Assembly (NCBI GenBank): GCA_050301795.1
Contig: JBNKZU010000031.1
Coordinates: 1 to 64,000, forward strand
Source of the DNA: JBNKZU01 sp050301795
Lineage (GTDB): Bacteria > Pseudomonadota > Gammaproteobacteria > Thiohalomonadales > Thiohalomonadaceae
Length of the DNA stretch: 64,000 nucleotides
Direction of reading: 5' to 3'
Part shown: positions 62,058-64,000 of the stretch, in pieces
How the letters are laid out: every line of letters begins with the position of its first letter
Numbering within the stretch: position 1 is the stretch's first letter
Notes under the pieces: model-generated
What the model was told of the DNA's origin: nothing
The model's database searches: none
Seen by the model: the letters and a program-made list of their open reading frames with translations, nothing else
Position numbers and translations under genes: made by a program

Positions 62058-63128
62058 ATGAGAATAGGTATTCCCAGAGAGGTAAAGCCCCGCGAAGGTC
62101 GGGTGGTGTTGATTCCTGAAGCTGCTGCCGAACTGGTGCGTCAGGGGCATGAGGTTTTTATTGAAAGCAATTCCGGTGTGCTCAGTGGTTATCATGATGA
62201 GGATTATGAGCAGCACGGTGTTCGGATTGCGGCAGATGCCAACGTGCTCTACGACCGGGCACAGATGGTGGTTAAGGTAAAAGAGCCTCAAACGGAGGAG
62301 TTGGAACGACTACGACCAGATCATCTGCTGTTTTGTTATCTCCACCTTGCCGCTGAGACAGCACTTATGAATGCACTGGTAGAGAAGGGACTCACCGCAG
62401 TGGCTTTTGAAACGGTGGTACATCAAGGTGCACTTCCATTACTCGCGCCGATGAGTGATATCGCCGGTAAGGTGGCCATTCAAGTTGGTACACATCTGTT
62501 ACATCAACCGCAGGGGGGTAAGGGGTTACTCCTCGGTGGGGTTTCAGCATCTGAACGGGGGAATGTTGTTGTGCTTGGCGCAGGAGTTGCCGGAGGCAGT
62601 GCTGCATCAATGGCGGCAAACCTCGGCGCAAATGTTACTGTTTTTGATACCCAGCGGGAGAAGATGGAGCGGATGCGCAATCTAGGCGCCAATGTCACCG
62701 CGCTCTATCCCTACCAACACGCGATTGCCGAGGCGTTGATGAAGGCTGATCTGGTGGTGGGCGCGGTACTCATTCCCGGAGCAAGGGCACCTCATCTTGT
62801 GAACAGGGAGATGGTGCGCGAAATGAATCCCGGTGGTGTCATTATTGATATCTCTGTGGATCAAGGCGGGTGCATCGAAACCACTCGCCCGACTACATAC
62901 GAATCCCCAACCTTCGTTGATGAGGAGATCATCCATTTTGGTGTGACCAATATGCCAGGAGCTGTACCGCGTACTGCATCACAAGCACTATCGGCATCTG
63001 TATTGCCTTATATGTTGAGATTGGCCGAGCCGAATTGGGAATCATTTCAGCCACTTGCTGACGGAATCAATGTCCGTGACGGAAATGTGATTCACCCCGC
63101 GTTGAAGGAACTGGTTCAGACGGGATAA
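62058..63128 (+). CDS. ald: Alanine dehydrogenase
   Basis: 356 residues, close to the usual 370. IGIPREVKPREGRVVLIPEAA start, VVKVKEPQ, PLLAPMSDIAGKVAIQVGTHLL, nucleotide-binding VVLGAGVAGGSAASMAANLGANVTVFD, GGVIIDISVDQGGCIETTRPTTY, NMPGAVPRTASQAL. Interconverts L-alanine and pyruvate with NAD and ammonia. Confidence 0.97.
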   Translation: MRIGIPREVKPREGRVVLIPEAAAELVRQGHEVFIESNSGVLSGYHDEDYEQHGVRIAADANVLYDRAQMVVKVKEPQTEELERLRPDHLLFCYLHLAAETALMNALVEKGLTAVAFETVVHQGALPLLAPMSDIAGKVAIQVGTHLLHQPQGGKGLLLGGVSASERGNVVVLGAGVAGGSAASMAANLGANVTVFDTQREKMERMRNLGANVTALYPYQHAIAEALMKADLVVGAVLIPGARAPHLVNREMVREMNPGGVIIDISVDQGGCIETTRPTTYESPTFVDEEIIHFGVTNMPGAVPRTASQALSASVLPYMLRLAEPNWESFQPLADGINVRDGNVIHPALKELVQTG

Positions 63129-63181
63129 AACGGTATAATCTTGCCTATTCGCATCGTTATTTTTAAGAAAAAAGGATTCAC

Positions 63182-64000
63182 TTGGCGCAGGCATCACCAA
63201 AAAAACCACCGCAGGCGACGATTAGCTATCAGTTGCAGCATCGTTTAAGAGAGGGTGCGTTTATCCTGATAGTAACGATTGCGCTGTTTATGTTGCTCGC
63301 GCTGGTTACCTATCATCAGAATGATCCAGGGTGGTCTCACAGTGGTATTGGCAACGGTATAGCCAACCTTGGTGGTCAGGTCGGTGCTTTATTCTCGGAT
63401 ATCTTTTTGTACCTCTTTGGTCTGACGGCCTATATCTTTCCGTTTTTAATCGCCTATTTTGGTTTCCTCATCTATCGCGGTGAACGACATATTGAAGAGG
63501 GGCAGCCCCACAAGTGGGTCTACCTGCTCAAGGTTATCGGGTTCATATTGATTATGGGCACAGGTAGTGGTCTGGCTCATCTCCATTTTTCAGTGCCGAT
63601 GGATGCACTGCCCGAACCGGATAAAAGTGGCGGAATTCTTGGTTTTATCCTTTCTGAACAGGGTCTGGTTGAGCTATTCAGTTCACTGGGTGCAACGCTG
63701 TTTCTGCTGGCGCTATTTTTAACAGGTATCACTCTTCTCACCGGACTTTCCTGGATTCGCTTAACCGACCAAACAGGCGCGTTAACACTGGGTCTGATCA
63801 CATGGGTTCGAGAAAAGATCGAAGACCGCGCCGAGCGGGCTATCGCAAATAAAGCGCGCAAAGAGCGTGAAGAGAGTGTCGCCAAAGAGAAGAAGCGCAC
63901 GGCTAAGCGTAAACCACCACGCATTGAGCCGATTGTCGATATCCCAAGAGTGACCAGTGTTCGCGAAGAGAAGGAGCGTCAAGCCTCACTCTTTGATGAT
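63182..64000 (+). CDS. ftsK: DNA translocase FtsK, N-terminal part (runs off the window)
   Basis: Begins at TTG (63182) with AAGGA upstream; 273 residues before the window ends. Basic cytosolic start, four transmembrane helices (about 30-190: AFILIVTIALFMLLALVTY, LFGLTAYIFPFLIAYFGFLIY, IGFILIMGTGSGLAHLHF, LFLLALFLTGITLLTGLSW), then a charged linker rich in Lys, Arg and Glu (REKIEDRAERAIANKARKE). The motor domain is beyond the edge. Couples chromosome dimer resolution with septation. Confidence 0.93.
   Translation, partial: MAQASPKKPPQATISYQLQHRLREGAFILIVTIALFMLLALVTYHQNDPGWSHSGIGNGIANLGGQVGALFSDIFLYLFGLTAYIFPFLIAYFGFLIYRGERHIEEGQPHKWVYLLKVIGFILIMGTGSGLAHLHFSVPMDALPEPDKSGGILGFILSEQGLVELFSSLGATLFLLALFLTGITLLTGLSWIRLTDQTGALTLGLITWVREKIEDRAERAIANKARKEREESVAKEKKRTAKRKPPRIEPIVDIPRVTSVREEKERQASLFDD

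Overview
The window is chromosomal DNA of a gammaproteobacterium with a 27 kb integrative mobilizable element set into it. The host is suggested by the order tRNA-Leu(CAA)-queA-tgt-yajC-secD-secF, by ettA, trxB, ald and ftsK, by a GlyGly-CTERM surface protein, an RND efflux pair and c-di-GMP proteins. I cannot name the genus with confidence. Host genes use TGA as a normal stop (queA ends TGA, overlapping the ATG of tgt).

Layout. 1-22.8 kb, host: the end of an AraC-type regulator, a parallel beta-helix surface protein, an FN3/BNR lipoprotein, a second membrane-anchored AraC regulator, an outer-membrane barrel protein, an SLC13/TrkA-C permease, a DUF4124 protein, EttA, a REC-PAS-GGDEF-like protein, an RND adaptor and pump, a PAS-GAF-GGDEF-EAL-CZB protein, a TSUP permease and another barrel protein. 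22.8-50.0 kb: an element bounded by an 18 bp direct repeat (22819-22836 and 49961-49978) that is the 3' end of tRNA-Leu, with a P4-type integrase next to the tRNA. It carries a C5 methyltransferase with a GHKL(MORC-like)-TIR ATPase, an AlpA-type regulator, MobC, a MOBP-type relaxase and a VirD4-type coupling protein, an N6-methylase-like protein, a DnaJ protein, and an operon of DUF2000, SbnA, SbnB, TIR-FGE and a SAM methyltransferase. 50-64 kb, host: queA, tgt, yajC, secDF, DUF3108, a deaminase, a GNAT, a PDC sensor, an LtaS-like sulfatase, trxB, ald and the start of ftsK.

Main discovery. Two blocks inside the element (about 27.89-30.13 kb and 34.28-37.26 kb) look almost empty under the standard code but become clean open genes if UGA is read as glycine (NCBI table 25, used by Absconditabacteria/SR1 and Gracilibacteria/BD1-5). 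I count 31 internal TGA codons in six genes, plus one at the end of an antitoxin. They fall on family-defining glycines: both glycines of the KGKG motif and the glycine of the LGH motif of a tyrosine recombinase, and conserved-looking glycines of a RelE toxin. The recoded integrase points at a 48-nt 3' fragment of tRNA-Val(UAC) with CCA, which looks like its own attachment site. A mobile element of a UGA=Gly bacterium therefore appears nested in the gammaproteobacterial one. Between the two blocks lies a 4 kb cargo (two XRE regulators, an ImmA/IrrE peptidase, DUF2188, DUF3892 and others) with no internal TGA and only TAA stops, so it reads the same in both codes. A 27 bp inverted repeat (26 of 27 identical) brackets the whole 9.5 kb. 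Known Absconditabacteria live attached to gammaproteobacteria, so direct transfer between epibiont and host is a reasonable inference. No tRNA-Gly(UCA) is visible in the window, so in this host the recoded genes should give truncated products.
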